In this document: positions 46,800 to 58,959 of the stretch, piece by piece
Layout of the letters: the number at the start of each line of letters is the position of its first letter
Position numbering within the stretch: the first letter of the stretch is position 1
Source of the DNA: Berberis thunbergii
Taxonomy: Eukaryota > Streptophyta > Magnoliopsida > Ranunculales > Berberidaceae
Reading direction: 5' to 3'
NCBI GenBank assembly: GCA_003290165.1
Contig: QNQO01006219.1
Location: forward strand, 62,001-126,000
Length of the DNA stretch: 64,000 nucleotides
Made by a program: the position numbers and the translations under genes
Notes under the pieces: model-generated
What the model was told of the DNA's origin: nothing
Database searches by the model: none
Seen by the model: the letters and a program-made list of their open reading frames with translations, nothing else

Positions 46800-47590
46800 C
46801 AATTTCTGTGACATATATGAAGATATGTATTTCTATTTACCCCATGACTTCGTCAGTATATCCTTAGCAACAGTCATGCTAAAAGGAATGATGATGATGA
46901 CTCAGTTTGAAAAAGTATGCATCTCCAAAGGGGAGTTCTTCAGTTGCACACAGCTTACAAATTGTTTAGTGCTTTTGATTATTTGGACACATTTTATGAT
47001 TCTTCAACTTGATAGATAAAATGTATGTAAAACATTGTGGAGGGCTAAAATTCCTGAAAATGTTAAGCTGTTTAGTTGGAAATAGCTGAATGGTATCCTT
47101 CCACAACACAGTGACAGAAAAAACACCATATGATTGCAAATGCATTTTGTCTCAATGTAACGTGATGAAGAAGATGAATTTCATGCTTTTTTCACTTGTC
47201 ATTATGCGCAATCAGCATGGATACTCTCTAGCTGTCCAGTTAGATGGGAATGTGCTCTCAAACAGTCACCCACTACGATCTTTAAATACCTCCTTCAACA
47301 AGGTCTAATCCTAGATGAAAATTTGTTGATGCATGGCTTATTGGTTTTATATTGCAATTATTATGCTCTTTGCGAAGCTGGAATGCACCGATCTTTAATC
47401 ATAAGGAGTTCACTCGTTATAAGATTATGCAAAACTCACACAAGTTGAAATAAGTTCTCTCACGCATCACAGGGAAATGGAAGAATCATTGTAGACAGAA
47501 ACACTATGACCACCAATTCTGAAATTTCAGCCCCTTGACACCTCAGATTGATTGCAATTTATTTGCAATGGATTTTTCTGCCATCATAAT
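46800..47590 (+). pseudogene. LINE remnant with zf-RVT domain, interrupted by copia
   Basis: One frame starting near 47029 reads 'LWRAKIPENVKLFSWK', a stop, 'LNGILP', then 'DEEDEFHAFFTCHYAQSAW'. This is the typical order of the zinc-binding region at the 3' end of plant L1 elements. It contains three in-frame stops. The sequence is cut at 47590 by the copia insertion and resumes at 53388, after the duplicated ATAAT. The downstream part reads 'VVTWKASHRQNNATDSAKAF' and has no clear domain. Confidence 0.6.
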
Positions 47591-48368
47591 TGTGAGAATT
47601 TGATAAGGATTTAAAGTCCTTTATAAATAAGGAGTCATACTCCTTGTCATGGTTGGCTCACAAATTATTGGAAATCATTAAGAGGAATTAAAGTCTATAA
47701 AATAAGGACTTCAAAGTCCTGTTCTTTCTTCAACAAGCCATGCAATTGTGAATAAATAAACAAACAGGGCAGCACAAATAGATCAATCAACGTGTGCAAA
47801 GAGAATACAACGCAGCAGCAGTGCCAACACACGCACAACACAGCAGCAGGAGCAACACGCACACAATGCAGCAGCAGCAGCAACACGCACACAGCTGAAA
47901 CAGGGCAGCAACACAGCGTGGAAGAGGCTGCGAACTCGGCGTGAAACAGGCTGCAATAAGGGCGTGAAACAAGCTGCGAGTTCTGCATGATTCAGTTGTG
48001 TGTGCAGCGTGAAATAGTAGCCAAATAGAAAGGATTGGAATCGGGTGATTTTCAGGTGTTCTTTCGTTTGCGAGTTTTGTCAAACTTTTGGTGGTATGTT
48101 TGCTTGAGATTGAGTAATCTCAAGGATCGTTGCTTGACAACGTTTTAATTTTTAAGTAAGTGTTTCCATATCAATAAAATAGTTACATAGTCATCGTCCG
48201 TGGAGTAGGCAAAGCCGAAACCATGTGAATCTCGGTGTCATCTTTATTTTCTGCATATTGCTTGTTGTTTGCTATTACTTGCGTAGTGTTCTTTAGCCAT
48301 TCACTATCACCACCTAGGTCTAGGACTTGTATTGGAATTATTTGGCATTAGCAGGTTATTTCCTTACA
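47591..48368 (+). repeat. 5' LTR of the plus-strand copia element
   Basis: 778 bases, TGTGAGAA to CCTTACA. It contains a CAG/CAACACGCACAC-rich stretch near 47815-47900 and matches 52621-53382. Confidence 0.88.
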
Positions 48369-48370
48369 AG

Positions 48371-48382
48371 TGGTATCAGAGT
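48371..48382 (+). other. Primer-binding site (initiator tRNA-Met)
   Basis: TGGTATCAGAGT two bases after the 5' LTR matches TGGTATCAGAGC, the complement of the 3' end of initiator tRNA-Met used by copia elements, except for the last base. Confidence 0.85.
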
Positions 48383-48423
48383 GTCAGTTAGTTGGTGTTT
48401 GTGTTTTGAATGTGTCAATTAAA

Positions 48424-51400
48424 ATGGCTGAAATGTCTTCTTCCACCGCATGATGATGACTATGTGAAAGTCCATGGGTTCGACATTGTTCGATTCAATG
48501 GTAGGAACAATTTTAAAGCTTGGCAGATGAATTGTAAAAATATTTTAGTTTGGATTTAGATTGATGCACTAGATGAGAAAAAGAAACCCATCATCAGATA
48601 AGACGACGGTTGAGGTTATAGAGAAGTGGAGTAAATAGATCAAAAGGCATGTAGTACGATTCGTTTGTGTCTTTCTCGCAATGTGGCTTACAACTTCGCT
48701 GATGTGATGACGACTCAGGGTATTTGGGAATAAGCTTCAGGCTATGTATCTTCAGAATGATTAGATGAGTGTGATATACCTACAGAAGAAGCTCTTCACT
48801 TCCAGGTTGCATTCAGGTAAACTCATGATTGATCACATAAATGAATTTGAATGTTTATACTCAAATTGTGTTAGCTTGGGAGCTAAATTTGAAGATAGTC
48901 AGAAAGCATTATTCTTGTTAACCAGAACGAGAACCGTTTGTTGATCAGATGACGACATTGAAGAAAAGAGAAATTTGTATATATTGATATTGTTCAACCT
49001 GTACTTGCAAAGGCTTCCAGAAAGAGTGCTTCGAATAAGGAGGTTCAAACACATGGTCTTTCGGTGATAAGGGAAAAAAATTACAAAAGGAACAACTACA
49101 GAAGGAACCGGTCTAAATCAAAAGGCAAAGATATGTGTAAGGTTGAATGTCACAAATGTAAGCGCAGAGACCATTACATAAGGAATTGTCCAGACTGGAA
49201 GGATAATCACAATAAGCAAGAGAATGAGAATAAGGGCATAGTGAATGTTGTTGAGACATCGTATGTGGTAGAGGATATTTTAATCGGGGGTGACTTAGCA
49301 CATGCACCGATGGCAAAATCTTATGACCATTTGTATGACGGTTGGATGTTGGATACGAGAGCTTCGTATCATATGTGTCCCGTAAGGGAATGGTTCAATA
49401 CTTATCACGAGGTTTAAAGGCAGTTCAGTTTAAAATGGGCGATTCTTGGCCTTGCAAGACAATGAGTTTTGGTATAGTCAAATTCCAGTTGGTAGATGGG
49501 TCATGTAGACAACTTACCGAGGTACTTCATGTTCCAGCTCTTTCAAAGGGGCTGATTTCTCTTGGGGTGCTTGAAGCCCAGGGCTATAAGTATATTGGTG
49601 AGAATGGGTATTGCAATGTTTATTTTGGTGACAGGTTGCTTATGACAGCGGTTAGGCATGCCAATTTGTATTTCCTTCAAGGCAGTATAGTTGAAGGTGA
49701 AACTATGGTTTCTACAACTGTTGATGAGAAAAGTTTGACGCGCACATAATTATGGCACATGCGATTAGGGCATATAGGTGAGAATGGACTAAGAACTTTA
49801 AGCAAGCGGGGCTTGCTTGGCTGTGATAAAATGGCAAAACTGGATTTTTGTGAACATTGCATCTATGAAAAGCAATGCTGAGTCAATTTTAGTGATGCTA
49901 CTCATAGCACCGCGGAGATTGTGGATTACATCCACACTGATGTTTGGGGACCCTATAGAGTCGCATCCAAGGGGGTTCAAGATATTTTGTGTCTTTTATC
50001 AACGACTTCAGCCGGAGAGTATGAGTGTATACCATGAAACATAAGAAATGAAGTCACTGATATCTTCAAGAAGTCGAAAGCTATGATTGAGAAACAAACT
50101 GGAAGGGTGATCAAAGTAGTGAGATCTGACAATGGCGGTGAGTATACCGAGGATCCCTTGAATCAATTTTGTTTGTAACATGACATTAGAAGACACTTCA
50201 CAATGAAGTCGACACCACAGCAAAACGGGGCAGCAGACCGGATGAACCGTACCCTGTTGGAGAGAGCACAGTGCATGTTGTCCAATGCAGATTTGGGCAG
50301 AATATGGTGGGCTGAAGTAGTAAACACAACGTGCTTTCTCATTAACCGCTCTCCTTCATCAACTATTGAGTCTCAAATTCCTATGGAGGTATGATCTGGT
50401 ATTTCTTCAAATTATTTTAACTCGAAAGTATTTGGTTGTCCAACATATTTTCATGTTAGGGAAGATAAAATTGGAGTAAGGGCTAGGAAAGTTATTTTTC
50501 TCAGTTATCCAGATAATGTGAAAGGGTATAGATTATGGTGCCTTGACTTGCAAAAGTTTGTGATCAATCGAGATGTGAAGTTCCATGAGGAGGCTTTGTT
50601 ACAGGCAAAGTGTGAGGGATGCAAATATGGTTTACCTATTTGGATGGGTGATAGCTTTGATGAAGATGAGGATGCTGGAGATTCTCTGCAGGTAGAGGTT
50701 GAAGCTCCTAGATCTCATACAGAGCATGATGTTCCTTCTACTGAGGGAAGGGGCGATATAGATATGACGCCTGATGAGACAGTGGCAGAAGATGAGGTTC
50801 CTACTCATGGGGACATGGATCCTACACAACAACATGTTCAACAATTACAAACACCTACTTTAGCAGCAGGTAGAAAACCTAGAGTCAAATGTGCACCACT
50901 TAGATTTGGCTATGATGATGGCACAACTTGCGCATTCTTAGTTCTTGATGGGTATGATGATGTTCCTACCACATATATGCAGCCTTTGGATGAGAAGATG
51001 CTATCTTTTCAGAAGCATCATACATGAGAGCTTGTGACACTCCCTAAAGGGAAGATGCTGATTGGGTGTAAGTGAGTTTTCATAATGAAAGACGAGATTC
51101 CAGATTCCAGATTCCAAGGGCACTTGTACAGGTATACGATACAAGGCAATATTGATGGCTAAAGGATATGCACAACAAGAAGGTGTGGACTACAATGACG
51201 TATTCTCTCCGGTGGTAAAACACACTTCTATCTGAGTCCTTTTGGCTCTAGTAGTGCTTGACTTAGAGCTTGAGCAACTTGATGTGAAGAATGCTTTCTT
51301 GCATGGAGATTTGGTGGAAAACATATACATGTCTCAGCTTGATGGATATGCTGTTGTTGGAAAGGAAGAAAAGATATGCAAACTGAAGAAGTCACTGTAT

Positions 51401-52468
51401 GGGTTGAAGCAATCTTCGACGCAGTGGTACAAGAGGTTTGATACTTTTATGATTGAGTAGGGATATGCGAGGAGTCAGTATGATCCTTGTGTATTCACAT
51501 AGAAGCTCAAGGATGGGTTTTTCGTGTTTCTCACACTTTATGTTGATGACATGCTCATTGCTGTGAAGAGCATGAAAGAAATTAATAAATTGAAGTTGAA
51601 ACTTAACATGGTGTTTGAGATGAAAGTTCTTGGTTCAGCGAATAAGATACTTGGGATGGAGATAGTGAGAGATAGGAGGAAGGGCATACTGACATTGTCA
51701 TAGAGACAATACTTAGAGAAGGTTATTCACCGTTTTGACATGGATACGTCTAAGCCAGCTCTCGGGTAAATTGTTTCCTAGCATAGAGGATGAGAGAGAA
51801 TACATGTCACAGGTTCCCTATGCTAGTGCAGTTGGTAGTCTTATGTATGCCATGATCTACACACGTCCGAATATTGCTCATGCAGTCAGTCTGGTTAGTA
51901 GGTTTATGTCAAACCTGGGAAAACGACATTGGCAGGCAGTGAAGTGGAAATTAAGATATCTTCACGGTACGTTGAATGTTGGTTTAGTATATGAGAGAGG
52001 GGATGTGTCAAATATGATCCAAGGTTATGTAGATTCGGATTATGTCGGTGATCTTGATAGGCACCGATCGACTACAGGTTATTGTTTTACATTGGCGATG
52101 GGTCCAGTGAGTTGGAAGTCTCAGTTACAATCTATAGTTGCTTTGTCTACTACTGAAGCAGAGTATATGGCTCTATCAGAGGCGGTGAAGGAAGCCATTT
52201 GGCTTTGAGGCTTGGTTAGTGATTTGGGTGTTACTCAGGATGATGTGACAGTTAGAGTGCTATCCATTTGGCGAAGAACCATGTTCATCATGCTCGGATG
52301 AAGCACATTGATGTGCGATATCATTTTCTGAGGGATGTTATTGAGGATGGCGAGGTTCTCTTGGAGAAAGTGAGTACTGAAGACAATCCAGCTGGTATGT
52401 TGACAAAAGCGGGTCTAGGGATCAAGTTAGAACATTATCACAACTTGATCAAGCTCTCTCAATGTTGA
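48424..52468 (+). pseudogene. Copia gag-pol remnant
   Basis: Gag starts at 48424 with 'FNGRNNFKAWQ' after two early stops. The zinc knuckle CHKCKRRDHYIRNC lies near 49148. The protease site reads DTRAS, so Gly of the Asp-Thr-Gly triad is lost. The GAG-pre-integrase and integrase region (49750-50400) has 'WHMRLGH', 'CEHC', 'HTDVWGP', 'SDNGGEY' and 'PQQNGAADRMNRTL'. Reverse transcriptase (51130-51700) has 'LDVKNAFLHGDL', 'KSLYGLKQS' and 'YVDDMLIA'. RNase H (51735-52468) has 'VDSDYVGDLD', 'STTGYCF', 'STTEAEYMAL' and 'HHARMKHIDVRYHF'. Stops and frameshifts occur in every part, many of them TGA or TAG where Arg, Trp or Gln codons are expected. Confidence 0.88.
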
Positions 52469-52620
52469 CGCCCCAAGGTAGCAGGGCCCTTAGGGGCATG
52501 ACGACGATTCTCGTGACCGAGAAATGGGTCTTAGCTGTTTGTTATGCCAAGGTGGAAATGCATATGTTGGTCTTTGTGATGCTTGTGTGGTGGCCTGAAA
52601 TTGTTCGCCAAAATGGAAAT

Positions 52621-53382
52621 TGTGAGAATTTGATAAGGACTTAAAGTCCTTTATAAATAAGGAGTCATACTCCTTGTCATGGTTGGATCCCAATTTATTA
52701 GAATGCATAAGAGGACTTGAAGTCCTATAGAAATAAGGACTTCAAAGTGCTGTTCTCTTCAACAAGCCATGCAATTATGAATAAATTAAAAAATGTGGGC
52801 AACACAAATAGATCAATCAATGTGTGCAAAGATAATACAACGCAACAACAATGGCAACACGCACACAACACAGCAGCAAGAGCAACACGCACACAACGCA
52901 ATAGCAGTAGCAACATGCACACCACTGAAAAGAGCAGCAACACAACATGAAAAAGGCTGGGAACTCGGAGTGAAACATGCTACGCTAAGGGCGTGAAACA
53001 AGTTGCGAGTTCTGCGTGATTTGGTGTGTGTGCAGCGTGAAACAATAGCCAAGTAGAATAATTGGAATCGGGTGTTCTTCATTTACGAGTTTCGTCAAAC
53101 TTTTGATGGTATTGTTTTGCTTGAGATTGAGTAATCTCAAGGATCGTTGCTTGACAACGTTGTAATCTTCAATTAAGTGTTTCCATATGAATAAATTAGT
53201 TACAGAGTCGTCGTCCGTGGAGTAGGCAAAGTCGAACCACGTAAATCTCGGTGTCATCTTTATTTTCTGCATATTGCTTGTTGTTTGCTATTACTTGCAT
53301 AATGTTCTTAGCCATTCACTATCACCACCTAGGTCCAGGATTTGTTTTGGAATTATTTGCATTAGCAGGAATTTCCCTTATT
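52621..53382 (+). repeat. 3' LTR of the plus-strand copia element
   Basis: 762 bases matching 47591-48368. The last two bases are TT instead of the expected CA. It is preceded by GCCAAAATGGAAAT, a worn polypurine tract. Confidence 0.85.
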
Positions 53383-53387
53383 ATAAT

Positions 53388-53868
53388 CAGGTTTTAGTTG
53401 TCACTTGGAAAGCTTCTCACCGTCAGAATAATGCTACTGATTCAGCCAAGGCCTTTTGTTTCAGCCCGGATAGCCTAGGAGACATCAAAGAAGCAGCGGG
53501 AAAGGTCTTGAAGTAGTGCTTAGCCATGCTTATCTCTCTTGCTAGAACAAGATTTGGCTATTAAGATCCTGCGCCCACTTGCAACAACTCAAGATTACCC
53601 TATTGAAGATACAACTTGCCAACTTGGATTCAGACATTGTCATCTCCATTGGCTCATCTCATGTATCTTTTTATGTTGTTCAAGCTGCAAAACAATTTCT
53701 TAAGTCTCAACTCCGAAATAAATATGATGTAAGGAGTGAAATTTTTGTTCATGTACTATCTAAAGTTTTAATAAATGAACTATTATAATCTTTTTTTAAA
53801 ATAACGTACACCCAACTCATAAACCTATATAAACAATGTCATTTTACTTTTGTGAGATCATTGACAAC
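53388..53868. other. LINE flank and intergenic DNA
   Basis: Continuation of the sequence interrupted by the copia element. Open frames at 53274-53516 and 53579-53788 have no recognised domain. Confidence 0.35.
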
Positions 53869-54546
53869 TGATGTAGTTGAATCCTGCTCTCTTTTAACCT
53901 TGACCCGGACTTGCACAGGGAACGCACATGAGCCAAGGACCACCGTTGTGGTGGCTGATGACACTTCGATGCTAAAGTCAAACAAGGTCGGCAGAAAGCT
54001 TAAAGTTGTAAATTGAGTTCTGTAGTGTACTTTCCCCCTATCAAATCAATGTCTTATTTATAATGTGATAGTCCTTATTCGACTAGGCCTTCGGTGGCGT
54101 AGTTTAGGGGAAAAGATCTTGTTGGAGATCCTATCTTTGTTGGGAGTTGTCTACGTAGGGGAGTTCCCTACACGACTTGTGCTCCTAGATCTGTAGGAGA
54201 AGTTTCTCTTTCGGAGTGTTATCCTTGCAAGGAAGTTTCCATGCACGACTTATACTTTGGAATTTGTTTTCTAGTCGGATCCAATGTGTTGATGGCCTGC
54301 CCATTTCATGAGACCCCCCAAATATTTTTCAGATTAGGTCTTACGGGTATTGGGCTTTACCATGTGACGTGTGGGCTTAATAGGGCGTTGCAATTTGGAT
54401 CCGACCTTCTTGAATCCGCCAATGTGGGCTTACTGTTGTCTGAGCCTTGCCAGGTTTGGTGGGCATCTAGGCCCGCTTTGTACTGCTGACAAGATCATCG
54501 TGACACACGTACGGTGCAGATTAATGGACGAGTTTGTGTATCATCA
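53869..54546 (-). repeat. 3' LTR of the Tat-type element
   Basis: 678 bases from TGATGTAG to TATCATCA (plus strand). Its right border is set by the polypurine tract at 54547-54563 and its left border by alignment with 63365. Confidence 0.75.
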
Positions 54547-54563
54547 GCTACTCCCCCCGAGTT
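54547..54563 (-). other. Polypurine tract of the Tat-type element
   Basis: The minus strand reads CTCGGGGGGAGTAGC directly before TGATGATACAC, the LTR start. Confidence 0.7.
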
Positions 54564-56595
54564 GGTTGGCCAGTTTATCGGTCCATCAAATCATGTCGTG
54601 GAGGACCTAAGTGGCCATGATTGGTCGAGTCTGACTCATTTCTTTGAGCGTTGCACTTTATTAAATGTGCGCGTGCCAGCTCGAGAAAAGGCGAGAATTC
54701 TATTTTCTATATAGGTCCCCTCTTCTGCAGAGTTCATTTACTCTTTGATCTTGGAGACTCTATTTTGTTGCTTTACTATGCTTTTGACTTTGTCAAACTT
54801 CTGTGATCAAAAGTTTGTATGATCGTCAATGGCGGCCTAGAATTAGCTTTTTGATGAACTATTTGCTAAGGGTCGTAAGTTCTTCAAGGATAAGTGCTTT
54901 CTGAGTCAAATCTGAAAAGTCTTCGTGAGACGTATGGTATTCCTGATGATCTGGTGCTTTGTACACTGGACGCCGATCAGACACCGCTGTCTCCCTCGAA
55001 AGGATTTATGCTCCAATCGGGCATCCGCTTCCCCGTTATAAAGGAAATTTGGAGCTTCTTGGCCTACCTCAGCATTGCGCTCGCACAATTGGTGCCAAAT
55101 GGGTACAAAACGGTGATCGCCATTCTAATCAAGGCAAAGAATGTTGGCGTCCGAGTGTCTCCAAGGGTGATTCAACTGCTTACATTCCCTCAGATAAACG
55201 AGCATTCTGTGTGCGCGTTGACATCGCCGGATTGTTTTAGAAATCTGCCTGATGACTTCAAGTTCTTGCAGAAATATTATTTTCTGGCTTCGGCGGACTT
55301 GGAGTATTTTAAGCTCGTGGGTCGTCCGATCGAGCGAGAGTCCCGGCAAGCAGATGTTCTGAACAAAAAGTTGCTGTAGGCAGGCATGGAAGCCTCATCT
55401 GATGCAGGACTGGCTCGTCCCTTATCTTTGAAGGACGTTGCGTATCACATTTCTTTGGATTGCGACTCTCCTAGGCCCGCTAAAACTTCTCCCAACCGTC
55501 GATTTTATGGTGAGAGGTCGCCTCCGCGTCGCCCGTACTGTCCTCCGTTTCGCTCTCACCCTCATATTTAGGTGGCGAAGAGATAACTCACTTCCTTCTT
55601 CACCTTCAGCTGATTCCGAGTCGGCTCATGAAAGGGAGCTGATTCCTGCAAGTAAAGGGAAAGCGGTGGATGAAGGTCCTGGTTCTGTGAAAACAGTGAA
55701 GGGTGGTGTTGGAGTGATTTCGGTTCTGAATGATCTTCATCTAGATGCACGGATCAGTCTGTTTGCTCAAGACATGGTAAATATGAGTAACAAAGCTTAG
55801 CACCAGGAGGTTGACATTTCTCATGCTTCCATAAAGCATATTAGCAGGTGGAATAATTGGCTGGAAAATTGTGTTATGGAGCTAGAAAGAATGACGCTGG
55901 GCGAACATATGGATAAGGGGCAGAAACACCTTGTGCTAGGAATGTCATATCTGAACCAAATTGCCATTGCCGGGACAAAGGTTGAAACTGTTCGTAAAAG
56001 GGTGTATACCATGGAGTGAGTCTTTGTGAACATGCAAAAGTTTTAGTCTTATGCTCTCCATGAAATCAAGTTACTGAAGTGGCAACTTGAGAAAGGGAGG
56101 CTTGCCCAATCACTTGCTGATTAGGAAGCTTAGAAGAAAAAATCAGAGGCTCAGATGATTCACTTAGAAGCGCTCGAGTCTGAATTAGCATAAACTATGT
56201 CCACGAGGGATAGGTTTGGGGAAAAACGAACCTTGTCTGTCGTGATTTGTGTTTTGCTCAAGAGGCTACATCCAAGGTGTAGGCTGATTTGCAAGCTTTG
56301 AATGCTGAGAAGGCCAAAAAGGAATTCGAGTGGGCTGCCTGTTGTCGACAGCTAGAGGCTGAGATTACCTCCAAATTACTGAGAGTGTGTAGATAACAGA
56401 AGAGCAACTCTTCCTGGCTCAGCATGAACTGAGTGCTACGAAGAACAACTTGAGTTCTGAGCAGACCAGGACTGAGTTGGTGTGGCTGGAACAAGAGCTT
56501 ACCGAGTTGAAGGTGCGCGAGGAAAAACTTTTGAAAACCCAGGGCACATTCGAATTTAACAGAGTTGTGCATGGGTGTCTAGAGCTGTTGCATCT

Positions 56596-58456
56596 TGATA
56601 TACACGTAATTATTACAAATTATGACCCTAAATTTATATATGTTAGTGCTTCAATTAATATATTTTATTCTAATTATTTCAATTTTTATGTTTTTGTAGG
56701 AATCTGCGCGTGTGAACGATAAAAGTGCATTAAGGCGACAAATTTGAGAAAATGATTAATTTGTCGATTCTAGCGGTGGTACAAAAGAGTGGTTCACACA
56801 TCTAAGCCTAACCCGAATAAGCATGGTCCACTTACTTTAACCAAGCCCAAGCCCAAGCCCAAGCCCAAGCCCAAGCCCAAGCCCAAGCCCAGAAAGCTAG
56901 AATCCTAAACCCAGCCTAACAAGGAAATAGGGAAACCCTATTTAGGTTTCTCTATTGCCTTCTCTTTGAACTCGGCTCTCTTCCACGTTTTTGGGGTCTT
57001 CCTCTCTTTTCCAGCCACCATCTCCACCTCCACCAAGGCAGAGCCCTGCCTCTCTCGCCACTAACCAGCCACCGTCCTTGCCACCGTCACTAACCACCCT
57101 GTTTCACAATACAAACATCGACCTCGCCACCTTCACCTCGCCACAGTCCTCTTTGTCCAGAACATAGCCGCCACCCACCATCTCCCTCCATCTCTTTTAC
57201 CGCCACCATCACTCGAACACCATCGCATCACCGCGCGCACACTACTGCCGCGAAACAGGGAGCACCTCCCTGTTTCTCTCCCTCGCAGCCGCCCTCCTTC
57301 CTTTTTCTCTCTTCTCTACGGTCTCTCCCTCCTCCACACCTCTCTCTTTTAGAGCCACCACCACCGTGACAAACGCGCTACCACCGCGAAACAGGGAGAG
57401 CACCTCCCTGTTTCTCGTCCTCCTTCTCGGTTTTTGTTGTTATCCCTGTTCCCTCACCCTCTCTCTTTGTTCTTTCAGGTACAGGAGCCGATCGGGAGGA
57501 GAGGAAGCTCGCGAGGAGCGGTGGAATTGGTCGCATCGCGCTGGAGAAGACGAAGTAGCTACAGAGCAAATTTCGGGCGGGAAATTCTGTTTGTTTGTTT
57601 TGAAAAACTGTTCTGGCTATTGACACCCCGAGAATTTGTAAGAGCCACCACAAAGCCTATTTAGCTCTTTTCTCGGGATTCGTGCGCGTACAGGAAGTGA
57701 TGGATTCCCCCTCCAGTGATGCTGTGACCACCACCACCATGAGTCACTAAACCCCACGCAAGGTGAAGAGGTGAACTCCTAGATGTAACGCACTAAATTG
57801 GCATTTGATTCGCTTTAAGTTTTCACGATGAATAATGATGTTTAATGATTATCACTTTTATTTAATATAGAAATTTATGTTATTTCAGTGAGAAGGATTT
57901 CATAGATTTCTTTGCAGATTATTTTTATTCCGGTGATTATCTTTTCTTCTCCATATAAGCTTAGTCACGCTTTTCTTATGTGTGGAATGTTTAAGAATTA
58001 ATTGATTCCGGTAGGTTAGTTATATGTGTCGTCATTTATTACGGTATTGTTTCCGGATATATCGTAAGTTTTAGGATATCACATATGACAAACCTTTGTG
58101 CTTTTCTTAGAAAAAGTGAAATCTTAAATTCATTTACATTAGGGTATATTAATGCATAAAAGATTATTTTTTCGATTACGTCGTTTGGGATGTGAAACAC
58201 GTAGTTGAGTCATCATAGCGAATCAATACTGGTTGACGCGTGAAGTCTAGGAGGTATTCTTGGAACCTTGTGATTTTTCTAAACTTAATTTTCATTAAAT
58301 TAAATTAAATTTCGTATTTTAAATTTGTTAGAATTTATTAACTTTAGTTTCACATAGTTTGTTTTCCTTAACCTTGTTTTGTAGATCGTTTTTCCTCGTG
58401 GGATCGACACCCCATTCTTTACTGCAATTGACCGCGTGTATTGTTTGGGCGTATCA
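56596..58456. mobile_element. Solo-LTR-like insertion inside the antisense ORF
   Basis: 1861 bases starting TGATATACACG and ending GGGCGTATCA. The 5-bp duplication is CATCT (56591-56595 and 58457-58461). Taking out the element and one CATCT joins the interrupted reading frame exactly. It carries a GCCCAA hexamer run (about 56845-56890), a C-rich leader-like stretch (57000-57470) and, near the right end, the phrase GGGATCGACACC often seen at gypsy LTR ends. No gag or pol is present, which fits a solo LTR. Confidence 0.75.
56845..56890. repeat. GCCCAA hexanucleotide microsatellite
   Basis: About eight perfect copies of the hexamer GCCCAA in a row. Confidence 0.85.
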
Positions 58457-58959
58457 CATCTGATGAAGGATAAACACTTCGAATGACACCTCTCCCACTA
58501 TAAAGAGTTCTCTGACGCGAAGTTTGGAGAATCTCCGACCAGTAAGAAGAATAAGGTGATCAACCAGAAGGAGAAAGTGATGAAGTCCGGGGCGTCCGAA
58601 TGATGACACGTGTGGACTATCTCCTACCTCATATCCCGCCAAATCAAGCTCTATAGTATCTAAACCTCTTCCCAATGAGGAGTGAACATTGTTTTTTTGA
58701 CTTATCAATGATAGATAGCATATCAAACAACATTCTGCGCTCTTTGACTTTCCATGTTAGCTTTTATCTGCTTTGTCTTACTGCGCTACTAGCTTTTAGA
58801 CAAGAGGCTGTGCTGAGTCGGAAAGTCATATACTCGATCCGCAGATGGGAGTTTTATCTTTGAGATTCGTTGTTGTAATCCGTCAAATGCAGGTTAGGCT
58901 ATGGATTGGGCCAGCAGTTGTCATTGCTACTATAAGAAAACTAGTCAGATTGTGGTCAT

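Larger units (their letters stand above)
47591..53382 (+). mobile_element. Ty1/copia LTR retrotransposon (plus strand), full length
   Basis: Two long terminal repeats both start TGTGAGAATTTGATAAGGA. A PBS follows the first, and a copia-order coding region lies between. The target-site duplication appears to be ATAAT (47586-47590 and 53383-53387). The coding region carries many stops, so the element is dead. Features of the gag, the zinc knuckle and the RNase H suggest a Tork-like group, but this is tentative. Confidence 0.9.
54836..58603 (+). pseudogene. Antisense ORF of the Tat-type element (Transposase_28-like)
   Basis: The best part, 54894-55379, reads 'LRETYGIPDDLVLCTLDA', then 'GFMLQSGIRFPVIKEIWSFL' and 'LAQLVPNGYKTVIAILI'. 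This is the pattern of the plant domain called putative gypsy-type transposon (Transposase_28). Later parts (55580-55800, 56040-56595) are Ser- and acid-rich, then coiled coil. After removal of the insertion at 56596-58456 the frame continues 'ELLHLMKDKHFE', then past a stop 'HLSHYKEFSDAKFGESPTSK', and ends in TGA at 58601-58603. Frameshifts and stops near 55380, 55800 and 56390 show decay. Its function in the live element is not known to me. Confidence 0.65.

Noticed and set aside
47695..48083. Cys- and Leu-rich ORFs on the minus strand
   Set aside because: They lie wholly in the 5' LTR and recur in the 3' LTR at 52725-53082. They come from the CAG/CAACACGCACAC-rich stretch.
57366..57664. 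Overlapping Arg/Ser-rich ORFs in the C-rich stretch
   Set aside because: They lie in the leader-like part of the solo-LTR-like insertion, with competing frames on both strands and no family match.
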